Below are positions 1 through 11,569 of a stretch of DNA of 64,000 nt, in pieces. The stretch covers positions 4,569,883 through 4,633,882 of the forward strand of contig CM036254.1 of the NCBI GenBank assembly GCA_020698575.1, read 5' to 3'. The position numbers were made by a program, and so were the translations under genes. Numbering within the stretch: position 1 is the stretch's first letter; each line of letters opens with the position of its first letter. Under the pieces are notes generated by a model. That model was not told the origin of the DNA, made no database searches, and was given only the letters and a program-made list of their open reading frames with translations. Source of the stretch: Bostrychus sinensis (lineage: Eukaryota > Chordata > Actinopteri > Gobiiformes > Eleotridae).

Positions 1-836
1 AGACAAAATGAGAAAAAAAAAATCCAGAAAATTACATTGTCTGATTTTTAAAGAATTTATTTGCAAATTATGGTGGAAAATAAGTATTTGGTTAATAACA
101 AAAGTTCATCTCAATACTTTGAGAATACTATACATTCGTTGGCCAAATCCTTTTTCAGAATCAGAAAAACTTTATTTACCTCCAAGGGGCAATTCATTTG
201 CAGCTTCCCAGCCGTACATTCATCTTTCCATAATGACAAACATTGAATAAATATTATATCAAGGATACAAAGCCCTGTAGGAGTGCACTGAGATAAAAAT
301 GTATATAAAATATACCATGAAAATAGAGCTTTAAATCCAAAGCTCTTCTGAGGAAAAAAACTACAACACAAAGATCAACTAACAGCACAACACCAAGACC
401 CAGGGCCAGTGGAATTATGGGTAAATGATGATTTTATACTAAACCATGCAGATAGAAAAGTGCTAGAGCAGCCTACTTGGCCTGCTTTGCCTATGGTACA
501 AGTATAAATATGGATATGGTTTATAGTTTATAACTATTATACTACACAAATCACTGTTTGGTTTTTTATAATTATGACATACATTTGCAGAAAACCCCAA
601 ATTCAATTATTCAAAGAAGTTTTGTATTGTAAAGTCTTGGTGTCACACTTGAACTCCGAATGAATTGGAATCATTTGCAAAGGTTTCCTGAGCCCTGAAA
701 TGGTCTTAGTCTGGTTCAGTCAGGTACACAGTTATGGGGAGCGCGACGCACATTTATCCAGTTTTTGACCCCTCCACAGAGAGGATCACCCACAAAAAGT
801 TATCGATAAAAAAGCTGCTGCTCAAAGAGTGTTGAA
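1..836. other. AT-rich non-coding sequence
   Basis: I see no supported gene here. The short open frames have no recognisable motif. Given the splice acceptor at about 1272 this is probably intron or upstream flank of receptor copy 1, whose 5' non-coding exon would lie before the window. Confidence 0.5.
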
Positions 837-1331
837 TTAAACCATATTACTAGAAGTTGGAACAACAAAAAATGTGTTGGAGCTGCAGCTGCATCCTGGA
901 AAGGAGGAGAAAATAAGTTTTTCTCTGTCTGTTCCAAAGAGGGCAACAGCTCTGCACTCTGCTGGTCTCTTCACCGGTTTCTTTATGGCAGTATTAAAGT
1001 AATTGTTGAAAATGTTTTTTTTAATTAGATGATGTTTTGAAAGGTTGTAAAACAATCCACTGTTCTAGAGGTAACCAAGGTTTAAAAAGAGAAATAAATG
1101 CATAATATAGCCCTTTAATGATTAGTTCTTCAGTAATATACTAACTGAAAATTATAAATATCAGTGGTAAATCACCATCTAAAAACTATTTATTCAGTAA
1201 AATATTGTCAATTACATATTTATAACTGCTTTTAAGTGGTGAGGTATTCTAAAATACTTACTATTTTTTTCAGAGTTTGGACTCTTGCTGCCATTTGAGT
1301 ACTTCACACTACGTCCACTCCATGCTTAAAA
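837..1331 (+). other. Duplicated upstream block and splice acceptor of receptor copy 1
   Basis: The stretch containing 'ctctgcactctgctgg' and 'tttctttatggcagta' recurs upstream of copy 2 at about 9960-10330. It ends in a pyrimidine-rich acceptor at about 1262-1273, followed by 'agtttggactcttgctgc', a 5' UTR that is also present before copies 2 and 3. This supports at least one upstream non-coding exon and duplication at the DNA level. Confidence 0.6.
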
Positions 1332-2288
1332 ATGTTCCAAAACTCCAGCACCTCCAGCTTGTCAAAGTGCCCCTACCCCTCAGACACCCAAATCTCCTTC
1401 CTGTTCCTGCTCATGATCGTGGAGGTGGTGGTGGGCGTCCCGGGGAACATCCTGGCCTTGTGGATCTTCTGTTTCCGCATGAAATTCTGGAAACCTCACG
1501 CTATATTCCTCTTCAACCTGATGCTCGCCGACTTCCTGCTTCTGGCCAGTGTCCCGTTTCGTATTGACACATATCTGAGAGACGAACACTGGGTTTACGG
1601 CAAGATTTTCTGCAGGATCAACCTCTTCATGTTGGCCGTAAACCGCGCCGCGAGCATCGGATTCATGACGATCGTGGCTCTGAATCGCTACTTCAAAGTT
1701 CTCCATCCTTTGCATTGCATTAGCGCGATGTCTTCGCGTATTGCTATCTGGCTGTCATTGTTTATATGGGCTATTGTCATTGTCTTCCGAGTGCCATTAC
1801 TAACCATCGATCTCCTGCAAGAAGAAGGCAATCGATCCATATGCCGAAGTTTTGGCTACGACAATCGCACATTGGCCATAACCTTGCATTATATCGCCTA
1901 TATCACAGAGTTCATCCTCCCCTGGATACTGCTTATTTTCTGTTCGGCGAGAATAATCTGGTATTTGAAAAGACGAGAGCAAGTGATCCAACAAAAGAAG
2001 TTTAAAAAGGCCATACGGTCTATCATGGTGATAAATTTGGTGTTTACCTTCTGCTTCTTGCCAGCAATTATCACCGGATTGGGATGTCTGGCCCTACAGA
2101 CGTTCAGACCACTTGACTGTGAAGCCTTTAAAAGAATGTCATTAGGTTTTATAGTGTGTATTGGACTGAATTATCTCAACAGCGCCCTAGACCCGGTCAT
2201 CTACACCTTTTCAAGTTCAATGTTTCGGAGCGCACTGAAAGGTGTCTTCAAAAATTTGGGACAAGTAAAGACTTTGCTGTGTAAATGA
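1332..2288 (+). CDS. Hydroxycarboxylic acid / oxoeicosanoid receptor-like GPCR, copy 1 (intact)
   Basis: A 318-residue class A G-protein-coupled receptor in one coding exon. Seven hydrophobic segments are visible. Hallmarks: N-glycosylation sequon NSS near the start, GNILALWIF in TM1, [12 protein letters not shown] in TM2, a TM3 end reading ALNRYFKV (NRY in place of DRY), FCFLP in TM6, and LNSALDPVIY in TM7 (DPxxY). The stretch INLFMLAVNRAASIGF resembles the HCAR/OXER1/GPR31 group, whose known members bind hydroxy-carboxylic acids or eicosanoids and usually signal through Gi at the plasma membrane. The ligand cannot be assigned and the exact orthologue is uncertain. Start chosen: the first ATG after the conserved splice acceptor, equivalent in all three copies. 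Length is typical for a short-tailed family member. Of the three related copies in the window only this one is open from end to end. Confidence 0.87.
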   Translation: MFQNSSTSSLSKCPYPSDTQISFLFLLMIVEVVVGVPGNILALWIFCFRMKFWKPHAIFLFNLMLADFLLLASVPFRIDTYLRDEHWVYGKIFCRINLFMLAVNRAASIGFMTIVALNRYFKVLHPLHCISAMSSRIAIWLSLFIWAIVIVFRVPLLTIDLLQEEGNRSICRSFGYDNRTLAITLHYIAYITEFILPWILLIFCSARIIWYLKRREQVIQQKKFKKAIRSIMVINLVFTFCFLPAIITGLGCLALQTFRPLDCEAFKRMSLGFIVCIGLNYLNSALDPVIYTFSSSMFRSALKGVFKNLGQVKTLLCK

Positions 2289-2600
2289 TAATTTTTTTTA
2301 TATATATTTGAACATAACAGAGTTACACTGCATATTTGCAGAGGTGCGTTGTTAAAGTGTATTTCAATTAAAATAATTTTTACTTGGTGGTTTAATAATA
2401 GAGGTTATGCACTAACTACTTCCGCATTCGGCTAAACAGAATGATCGACTTCCAGTCACAGCTTGTAAACTAGCAGCTGGACAAGGACAGCTTCAGAAAA
2501 CATAATTATATGTCCTAAACATTGCAAAAAATGACCAAATTAACTTTGCTATATGTACAAACAGCCACCTTATCCTGCAAACAAGTGTTTTAGTATCTAT
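2289..2600 (+). other. 3' flank of receptor copy 1
   Basis: AT-rich sequence after the stop, similar to the region after copies 2 and 3 (attaaaataatttttact at about 2368). Probably 3' UTR; no clear polyadenylation signal could be fixed. Confidence 0.4.
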
Positions 2601-2609
2601 GCGTTCCGA

Positions 2610-2990
2610 GCAGAGCAGCTTCTCTCTCAGCAGCAGCGCACCAGTAATGTGCACCAGAGGTCGGGCTGAGCCACAGACAAAGCGGCGTGGAGGTGCGGCG
2701 CACTCATAGACAGAGAGGCGTGGAGGTGCGGCCCCGAGGTCGGGCGCAATCAAAAACAAAGCAGCATGGAGGAGCAGCGCGCAGCTAATGCGTGGAGGAC
2801 AGAGGTGCGGTGCCGGGGTCGGGCGCATTCATAATCAGAGCGGCACGGAGGCACAGCGCACAGCTAATGCGCGGAGGTCGGGCGAACATGAAGTCGCAGG
2901 AGCTCAGCAGCAGCGCGTGTGTGGATGGGACTGAAGGAGGAGGCAAACGTGGTACTTTCTAGTTTTGTCAGGTGTCACTCTGAAAAGCCC
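2610..2990 (+). repeat. Fragment of GC-rich hAT-like repeat, related to 11940-12465
   Basis: Shares 'ctctcagcagcagcgcacc', 'gagccacagacaaagc' and 'ggtgtcactctgaaaagc' with the element downstream of copy 2. Here the central part is made of diverged, irregular 'gcgtggaggtgcggc' units and not of a clean tandem array. Terminal repeats were not found. Confidence 0.6.
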
Positions 2991-4806
2991 GTCTGCGTTG
3001 CCATGGTGATATAGTTGCCTAAAAAGTTGAATGGGCAGCGTATTTAGACAACAATGAAGTTTGAGGTCATTGTTCTTTAAATGTTCATTTTGCAGGCTAA
3101 TAACCATTCTGAAAACCTAGCACAGCAAACTTCCTCTGTTTTTAATGACTGGATGTTCTACAGCACACAACAGGAATCACCAGAGAAGATCTGAGTGGAA
3201 CAGAATCAGAATCAGCTGCAGGAGCCCCAAAAAGCAGCCTAATAACACAGCAATATCATTTTAAAAAGTAGCTAAGCTTAGCCTGTTCAAATACAGGTAT
3301 TTTTAATTAGATTATTTCCACCTCACATATGTTTAAAAGCAGATTGTTAGTTTTTATAGTTCTAGTTAATATTTAAAAAAAAAAAAAAAAACAACCTCAA
3401 GGAACCTGTGAATTATAGACAAAAAAAAATCGCAACTTTTAGCACAGCTTTTAAGAAAATCCCCTGCAAAATCAGGCATTTTAGCCTGCATCAATCACAA
3501 AAATTGCTTGCAAAATCCTTGAGGGACTGAATTACCACTTGCTAAATTATAATCAATGGTGAAATGCAGGGGAAATAAATGTCAGAAATTCTTAAAAATT
3601 CAATGTTCTGGGATGCAGGTGTAGAAGAGCAGCTGATTGTGAACACTACTGACATCATCATTAGTGTTATTATTGGTATTACATTTTGAGATGTTTGAAA
3701 TGGTTTAGCTGAGGCCTAATTGCTGCTTTAAATGTGTAAATTGTTTGAAATACCTGATTGATTCTTAAAAATGAAATGTTTTGCAGGCCTGTGTTACTGT
3801 AGTTGTTGTTACTGCTGCTTTGGGGACTTTTATATGGCTTATAATTTTCCTGGGACTGAAATGATTTGTCCGATCCTGACGTTTAGATATTATAAATTAT
3901 ATAAATAATAATAAATATAAAATGTTTTTTTTATGATTGAACACCATAGTGTGCTACTATTAAATTAAAATAAATGTAATAAAAATAGTTATGTCCATTA
4001 ATGAATTATTTTATACAAACAAAATAGCAGACATCAAGGTATATGCACTTACACTTCATTCCATAGCCTATAATGTTGTCCTAATGATGCAGAGAGTTTA
4101 GGTTTTAGTTACTTTAAAACTGCAAAAAGGGGCCTCAAAATGTAGTAGCCTAGGGCCTCTAAAATCCTTAATCCGGCCCTGTACATGGTTGTTACCGCAT
4201 GAACTCATAACTTCCAGCGTGAACTCTCTACTCTCCCATGAACTCGTGGTCTCCCCAGCTGGATCTGGTCGGAGAAGTGCTGCAGACACAACGTATTCAC
4301 TGTGTATTTGGCGCAGTCCCTTCCCTTGTTTCCTAAACCACAAAACCAATCTGAAGAAAATCCAGGCAAAACTAAACACGCTTCAATCTCTCTTCGGACC
4401 GCTGAGAGAAAAAAAAATGGCTAGATTGCGAGCTCCACCAGTTAAAAGTTGGGCCTTGCTTGTCGCATTATCAAGCTTGTTAGGTTTTCTATGCAAATTG
4501 CTTATTATGTACACCATTTTTAATTAAATAATGCACAAAGGTTCTTGCTTAATCTTAAAGGTTGTCCAGAGAAACCTCAAGTGGCCACTTTATGTAACTG
4601 GCACTTAATTAATTTGGACTGGTGTATAAAATCAATTTTTTATTAATTTAAGATCTTTTAATTTAAACCATTTGTGTAACTTATGTGTGTGTTTAGCTCA
4701 AAAGTCATCGTTGGAGCACGTAATGATGCATTCTCCGCGGTGATAAAAAAATGTGTAGAGGAAACAAGCGGCGCAATGTCACATAAGCAACTTTCTATGA
4801 GAACAC
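2991..4806. other. Gene-free AT-rich interval
   Basis: No supported gene. Contains a poly-A stretch near 3377-3391 and several AT-rich low-complexity tracts. I recognise no transposon ends. Confidence 0.5.
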
Positions 4807-5214
4807 TGTCATGTCCCATGTCTTTGTCTTGTTTTCTGTGTTTGTTTCCCTTGTTTTATTTTGTATTCCCAGTTAGTTTCCATGTTTTTCTGGTTTACTT
4901 CCTGCCTCTTGTGTTTCCCGCTTGTGTGATTGCCTGCCCCGCCTTAATGTGTTTCACCTGTGCCTCATTCCTTTGTGTATTTATGTCCTGTGTCCTCCCC
5001 TAGTTTTTGTCGGTTCATTGAGTTTGTTGTGTATGTTGAGTTTGAGTATGTTGAGTATGTTGAGTTTGTTGAGTCTGTTGTATATGTTGTATATGTTGAG
5101 TTTTCGTGTTCCCCTGTGGCGTGTCTCCTCGTGCTCTCAGTGAGTTTCATTAAAGTTCATTTTTCAGTGCGCATTTTGGGTCCTTTTCCCTCCTGGTGTT
5201 CCTGGAACCTGACA
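4807..5214 (+). mobile_element. Solo LTR (408 bp) with 5-bp target duplication
   Basis: Starts tgtcatgtc and ends aacctgaca, so the ends are an inverted TGTCA/TGACA pair. It is flanked by a direct repeat aacac at 4802-4806 and 5215-5219. 'cattaaag' near 5149 may be the polyadenylation region. No internal retroviral or Gypsy coding sequence is next to it, so it is a solo LTR, the usual product of LTR-LTR recombination. Family not assigned; a Gypsy-type origin is likely from length and TSD size but is inference. A small array of TGTTGAG-type units lies inside at about 5015-5105. Confidence 0.75.
5015..5105 (+). repeat. Degenerate TGTTGAGTATG / TGTTGAGTTTG minisatellite inside the solo LTR
   Basis: Alternating units such as 'gtatgttgagtttgag' and 'tatgttgtatatgttg' are visible. 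It gives open but meaningless frames of Ser/Thr/Tyr or Met/Leu repeats. Confidence 0.7.
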
Positions 5215-5219
5215 AACAC

Positions 5220-7940
5220 GAATGGGAACGAAGCCTCAGGCAAATTCCAAATATTCGTTATTGCTGCAGGTCACACTGGACATTTATGAACGGATTGTGA
5301 AGCCTGAGCCTGTGTGGGTTCAGCCCCTGCTCTGCTGAGACTGAGGGAGACATAACAGCTGATCCAGGGCACAGCTCTGTTATTAAGGACTATTTTTTAT
5401 ATTGTTCGTGACTAGGCAAAGTCACACACAAATCGTTTTGCACACATTAAGGCTTTTTGATAGTATATTAACGCCATAAACGAGCATCCTATACAATATG
5501 GTGTACTTTACCTGCTCATTAAACTTCTGATCCATTTCGTTGTTGAAAGTAGCTTTTCTGACCCGGTACAGTTTAATCAGCTGAATGTGTCAAGGGCAGC
5601 CATGAAGGTCCCAAACAGGTCCTTGGTGTTAATGCGAAAGAACTCTGCACAAATCTATAAAAACAAAAATAGGAAAAGGAAGATAAATACTTAAACACTG
5701 AATGATTTTGTATAATTTATTTTACTTTATAGTATTAAAACCCCCATCTTATATTGAAGTACTATATAAGCAACAGATTACAGAGAACTGTCAAAGTAAA
5801 AAAAAACTTCCTTGTTCTTCCAGAAAGAGAGCTGGCCATCTCAGTTGTATTTCCATGACCAAGGGCTGTTTCCTTTCTTCTAAAAGAGAATGTGATGTCC
5901 ATCTTTTGTCTGATGAATGCCATGTTCTTACCCCTCTTTTCATTATTATAGTTTTCTGGATTTTGAGGGACAAATTTCACTTCACCTCACTTTGGTTTCT
6001 TTACAGAGAAACCACTAGATGAGCTGCCATCTTTTCCCCTTCCTCTTTTTCGATTGACCGCAACCTTATTAGAGCCAGCTTGATGCAGCTTTGAGTGGTA
6101 GTTGCCAAGCTTATACTTAATACGAGTTGCCCAACTATCATACCCTGTTTTGTGGGCAGTTTCATTTGGACCGTACTTTTCCAAACCAGGAAGTAAAGGT
6201 TATGTTCCCTTTAAATGACATGTTAGTGTTTCTGTTTAATGTGTCTGTCAGTCTAACACATCGTTCCTTTGGCATTGATGAGAAAATACGGACTTAGATG
6301 CTTATTTGGAGGAAGTTTGTGGCGCCGTGTTGGATGTAAACATAAGTATGTGGTCCCAGAGTTGATCCAGTCAACCTCAGCACTACGAGCAAGTACAACA
6401 TAAAACTACCCTTTATATCAAGAAATACTAATGATACTAATTATTCAGCATAATAGCATGTCTCACGATGTACAACTGTTAATAAACTGCAATTTTAAAA
6501 CTTTGTGTGCACGATGGGTTATTTCTTTGCCATAAAACGACATCTTACTGTATTTTAACATGTCTGTCCTTTGTCTACGCACAATATTTTAAAACATAAG
6601 AACAGAAAGAGACTGTTTAGAAATGTAGGCTGCTAATAAGTCAGTCTGAGTCACTGATATGCCCTTTATATGATCCTAAACTGGATCTCACCCCTGAAAA
6701 ATGTGTACTATGTGTTTCCCCATTTAGTTTCCCAGACTAGCCTTAGGCCCATGAATGCATTTAAGTACTACGATAATGTACTATTCCAAAGAAAATGAAC
6801 TTTCCGTGGCAGCCAAGATCCGGGCGTGGTGGGCCGTCACACAGAAGTGAATGCAATGGAAACCCTGAGGTCTTTTGGGACCAGGAGTTAAATATAAGTG
6901 TGGCCAGCAATGACTAAATGTAGAGGCTTAAAGTTGTTTTAATGCTCCATTGGCTGGTGCTCCCTTAACCCGGCTTCACTGACATACTTGTGAGTCTGTC
7001 CCGTTACACTCCAGAGTTTGAGAGAAATAGAAGAACGGGCCTTGTCCCAGGGAGATCTAAAGCCAGGTAGTTAATCGTAAAGGACTTCTGATAGCTCGAC
7101 AAGTGAACGCCACTGATGTACTGACTTATAAAAGTACCCACCTCAGATCACTTTGATGAAGAGCCATAAGCGTGATTTGCCTTTTCTTTTTTTCCAGGCC
7201 CTAAAGGTTAAAGCGCAGAGATTTAGTTTGGGTTATTTGCTAGTATTTTTTCTGGCTTTATTTTGTCTTGTTTGTGGAAACAAGGTAAGGACATAGACAA
7301 GACTTCAAATCCGGTAGGCCCAAGTTTGAATTGAGTGTTGTCACTTCCCACTAGTGACATGCACGGGACTGACTTTTCAATCCCACTCCCGCCAGCTCCC
7401 AGTTAAGTTACATTTTTATTTGTCTCCCTTAGGAGAGAGCTCCCGAAGCTTCTTTGGCTGCTCCTGTCCTGATCCCGACATCTCCCATGGCCTGACCGCC
7501 CGAGGGATTCTCATGGGTCCTGAGAAATTTTAATGACGGGGTTTTCCACAGGGCAGCGGTGTGTCTGCTTATTCTGACACACGCCACAGCCACACACACA
7601 GACATTCAGGAAAGCTAACTTGTGTCTTTGTGGTGGTTTTCTGTTCACCTCGCGCACCCATGATCTACTAGGGCCACTTTAACCTTTCCATGCTGGAGCA
7701 TGATGGACCCGTCTCCCCAGTCAACACAACACGCTGCCACAAGCCTAACCACAGCCAGAGACCCCTGTAGCCCTCCTGTTTTTATTTCATTTATTTTCAT
7801 TTTCATTAATTTTGAGTGCGCTGGCAGTTTAAACTGAACAGATACAGGAAACACTCTGCTCCCTGCAGGCTGCTGTGATGCATGTCTTTGGAAATCATTG
7901 CACAATAATGCTTTTTAAGTAGAAAATGTACTCATCTACC
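5220..7940. other. Gene-free interval
   Basis: No gene supported. Short open frames (for example 5702-6022) show no domain, codon pattern or splice context. Mixed AT-rich unique sequence; I recognise no repeat family with confidence. Confidence 0.45.
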
Positions 7941-7949
7941 CTCTTAAAA

Positions 7950-8118
7950 TGCTACTAATAAAAGTCCCTCCCATTTGTCTGTTTCTTTTGAATTTCACAT
8001 ACTTCTTCTACCACTTGTCTGAAACCGCATTTTGTCTGCCTCTCACTCACTGAAGAGGAACTTGTCAAGTGCGGGGAATTAGGTTTTCTCTCGAAGTAAA
8101 CTCAAGGTAAGGGAAGTG
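7950..8118 (+). other. Candidate 5' non-coding exon for receptor copy 2
   Basis: The stretch with 'aaaagtccctcccatttgt', 'gtctgcctc' and 'cactcactgaagaggaa' is matched at 25700-25830, 4.4 kb upstream of copy 3. Both stretches end at the same potential donor, 'agtggtgagtac' (GT at 8119 here). Conserved position, conserved donor and a downstream acceptor before each ATG fit a duplicated leader exon. The upstream limit is approximate and there is no transcript evidence. Confidence 0.4.
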
Positions 8119-8125
8119 GTGAGTA

Positions 8126-9950
8126 CAAGATATGAGTTAAAAGATCTATTAGAAGATTGGTTTTATTTTAGTTTAGCAATTAAAATGACATGGTATCTCC
8201 CTTTTATGTCAAAGTTTTGTGGTGTTCTTGGACATACTTTTATAACTGAATGAGCTACTAAAGGGTTACTGAAAAGAAAGCAGCTAATTTTAAGTAATAT
8301 CTACATCTACAACTACAGTGCTAACCAGGTTGCCACCTTGCTGCACTTAGGAGATTTTAAAGTGATGTTATATCTTGCATAATGAATTTTTCTATCATAG
8401 CTGACTGAGAATTAAAACTGTATTTCATACCGTTTAAATGAACTCATCTCGTTCTGTTCTCTAAGTTAGCCTCTCTTGAGCTAGATCACCATGCACGTAT
8501 TGCATGTGCTTTTGCAAAATTATCTTGCAAAGCTATCTATCAGTGCAACTCCACTGGCAGATAGTTTTGCTTGCACGCACAATATTGTAAAATTGTCTGA
8601 TGATATTGCAGTGAACAAGTCAAATAATCTGATGTAATATGTGAATAAATCCAATCTAGTAAAGGTTACTAGAATCAAGATTAATAATCTAAATTCAAGT
8701 TATTTTAACTAATGTTGATATTTATTTTTTGCTGTGACTAAACAACAGACATAAGGTATATTGAAAGGTTATTGTAGGTTCTAGGGACAAGTTATGTTTT
8801 ATGAAGCACTGTATTGCAAAACCTTAAAGTACATATGACATTTTTTTTTTTCAAATTCATAATTAACAGGCTTAGTTAATACCTGTGTAAAGGGTTAATG
8901 TAAATTTTACAGCACCATTTGTCAGTATTCCACAGAAAAAGTCCAAATTTGAGCTTTTCTCTCTGGAAACCTTACCAGATCTGACGTAGACGGAGGGAGA
9001 AGTAGAATCTGAACTCGAGTTTAGAGCTGGACTTGGGTCTTGGATTGTGACTGTGGCAGTGTTCTTTGCTTTCCCAGGAGCTGGCGTGGGCTCAATGCAC
9101 ACAACAAGCCTTGCAACCCTGCTGGCCCTGGATCTAAACCGGTTTAGGCTTTAGAGAGAGACCGAGCTAACATTAGCTCAGTAGGACTCAGACGGACAGA
9201 TTCCTGTTCTCTGTGTGGGCTTCGCAAAAACCACTTAACAAATTTAGTTTTACTTATTTAATATTTTGATAATATCATAACACCGTAAGCCGATCGTGAT
9301 ACACACGATACCCATTTCTGTCCTGTGCCCTTCCTTTCTTATTATCCTGGCTGCTCTTGGTCTCTCTCAGGTCAGACAGACTCAGAATGACCTGGTTGTG
9401 GTCTGTATTTTATTTGTGGAAAGAGATTTTCCAGTTTATCTCGTCCATGCTCCCTACAGTATTAAACCGTATAACTATACAGTAGTAGACTGTTTACCTC
9501 TTGTGACGTCACAGCTCACAGCCGCTCTCAACACGGAAGTAATATTTCTCACAAAAACGTCTCTGAACTCCAAACTAGAGGCTATTAAAACTAATTTTCA
9601 CTGAAATCATAAATACTAAGATTGTCCCTATGCTGTGGTGAAATGGATAGTTCAACCTGTCATATGCACTTTAATTGCTGCACACTGGAGATGCAGACAG
9701 GAGTAGCAAGGTAGGAAACACTGAAAAAGAAATCAGATTTTTAAACTACTGCATGTGCAACCTATTTACTTGCATAACGGTGTCCCGAAATGTTGCACTA
9801 AAATGACATCTTAATTTTTGTGTTTCAAAATTATTTATAGGCAAAATATTGAAAAAGGTTAAAATGGTTTTAATAAATAAGGGACAGTAAAATAATTACT
9901 CAGCTATTTTTCAGTTTGTCATAAAATAGCATCATAGAAGTTGAAAGAGG
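8126..9950. other. Gene-free interval (putative leader intron of receptor copy 2)
   Basis: No coding exon recognised. The 102-codon frame at 9296-9604 has no family signature. Confidence 0.4.
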
Positions 9951-9959
9951 TTAAAAGAT

Positions 9960-10385
9960 GTTTCTGTTTGTTCAAAAGAGTGTAACAACTCTGCACTCTG
10001 CTGCTCTCGTCACCTGTTTCTTTATGGCAGTAGTAAAGTAATTATTGAAAAAATATATTTTTTTTTTTAGTCAGATGTTTTTTCAAGGCTTTAAAACGTG
10101 CGCTGGTGACCAAGGTTTAAAAAGAGAAATACAGTAAATGCATTATATAGCCTTAAATGTTTAAATCTGAAGTTATAAACTAATGAAAATCAATGCAACA
10201 TTATAAAAATCAGTGGTAAATCTACATCTAAAAACAATTTATTCAGTAAAATACTGTCAATTACATATTTATTACTGCTTTATAATAGTGAGTTATTCTC
10301 AAGTTTTACCTTTTTTATTTTTTCCAGAGTTTGGACTCTTGCTGCCATTTGACTACTCCACACTACGTCCACTCCCCGCTTCAAA
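9960..10385 (+). other. Duplicated upstream block and acceptor of receptor copy 2
   Basis: Matches 837-1331, including 'ctctgcactctgctg', 'tttctttatggcagta', the pyrimidine tract with 'tttttccag', and the 5' UTR 'agtttggactcttgctgc'. Indicates tandem genomic duplication. Confidence 0.65.
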
Positions 10386-11336
10386 ATGTTCCAAAACTCC
10401 AGCACCTTGAAACTCGTCAAAGTGCCCCTACCCCTCAGACACCCAAATCTCCTTCCTGTTCCTGCTCATGATCATGGAGTTGGTGGTGGGCGTCCCGGGG
10501 AACATCATGGCCTTGTGGATCTTCTGTTTCCGCATGAAATTCTGGAAACCTCACGCTATATTCCTCTTCAACCTGATGCTCGCCGACTTCCTGCTTCTGG
10601 CCAGTGTCCCGTTTCGTATTGACACATATCTGAGAGGAGAGCACTGGGTTTACGGCGAGATTTTCTGCACAAGTCAACCTCTTCATGTTGGCCTGTAAAC
10701 CGCTCCGCGAGCATCGGATTCATGACGATTCGTGGCTCTGAATCGCTACTTCAAAGTTCTCCATCCTTTGCATTGCATTAGCGCAATATCTTCACGCCAT
10801 GCTATCTGGCTGTCATTGTTTATATGGGCTATTGTCATTGTCTTCCGAGTGCCATTGCTAACCGTCAAGCTTCTGCACCCAGAAGGCAATCGATCCATAT
10901 GCCGAAGTTTTGGCTACGACAATCCCACATTGGCCATACAACTTGCATTACATCGCCTATATCACAGAGTTCATCCTCCCATGGATACTGCTTATCTTCT
11001 GTTCAGCGAGAATAATCTGGTATTTGAAAAGACGAGGGCAAGTGAACAAGCATAAGAAGTTTAAAAAGGCCATACGGTCCGTTGCAGTAATAAATTTGGT
11101 GTTTACCGTCTGCTTCTTGCCAACGATTATCGCCGGATTGGGATGTCTAGCAATTATGAAGTTCAGAAAAACTGACTGTGTAGCCTATAAAAAAATGTCA
11201 GTTAAGTTTTATAGTGGGTATTGGACTGACTTACCTCAACAGCGCCCTAGACCCGGTCATCTACATCTTTTCGATTTCGATGTTTCGGACCGCGCTGAAA
11301 GGTGTCTTCAAAAATCTGGGAAAATTAAGAACTTAA
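10386..11336 (+). pseudogene. Receptor copy 2, frame-broken HCAR/OXER1-like GPCR
   Basis: Very similar to copy 1 along the whole length (identical stretches such as [18 protein letters not shown]), but the frame changes about five or six times. Breaks lie near 10408 (within the first ten codons), 10671 (end of extracellular loop 1/TM3), 10698 (gcctgtaaaccgctcc), 10728 (gacgattcgtgg), 10940 and 11203. Each looks like a one-base gain relative to copy 1. Most substitutions between copies keep the residue type. As written it cannot make a receptor. It is either a young pseudogene or a gene with residual sequencing indels; the break shared with copy 3 favours a real lesion at that point. Confidence 0.75.
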
Positions 11337-11569
11337 CGGTGTAAATTATAGTGCTTTTTGCATATGTGAGTATGATAGAGTTATATATTTGCAGAGGTGT
11401 GTAGTTAAAATATGTATACAAATTAAAATATTTTTTACTTCAAGGGCAGTGTTGTTGCTATTTGTTGTTTAATAATTTAGTTTTAGATTATAATGAGTTA
11501 AAGCTTACTTGTTTTTTTGTTTATTTTTCATTTGTATTTATGTATGGTTTATTTCTGTGCTAAATTAGT

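Noticed and set aside
1380..1715. 111-codon minus-strand frame opposite receptor copy 1, also seen opposite copies 2 and 3
   Set aside because: Shadow of the receptor coding sequence; it recurs only because the sense sequence is conserved.
9296..9604. 102-codon frame starting with a hydrophobic stretch
   Set aside because: No family motif, no duplicate beside the other receptor copies, and no splice or regulatory context.
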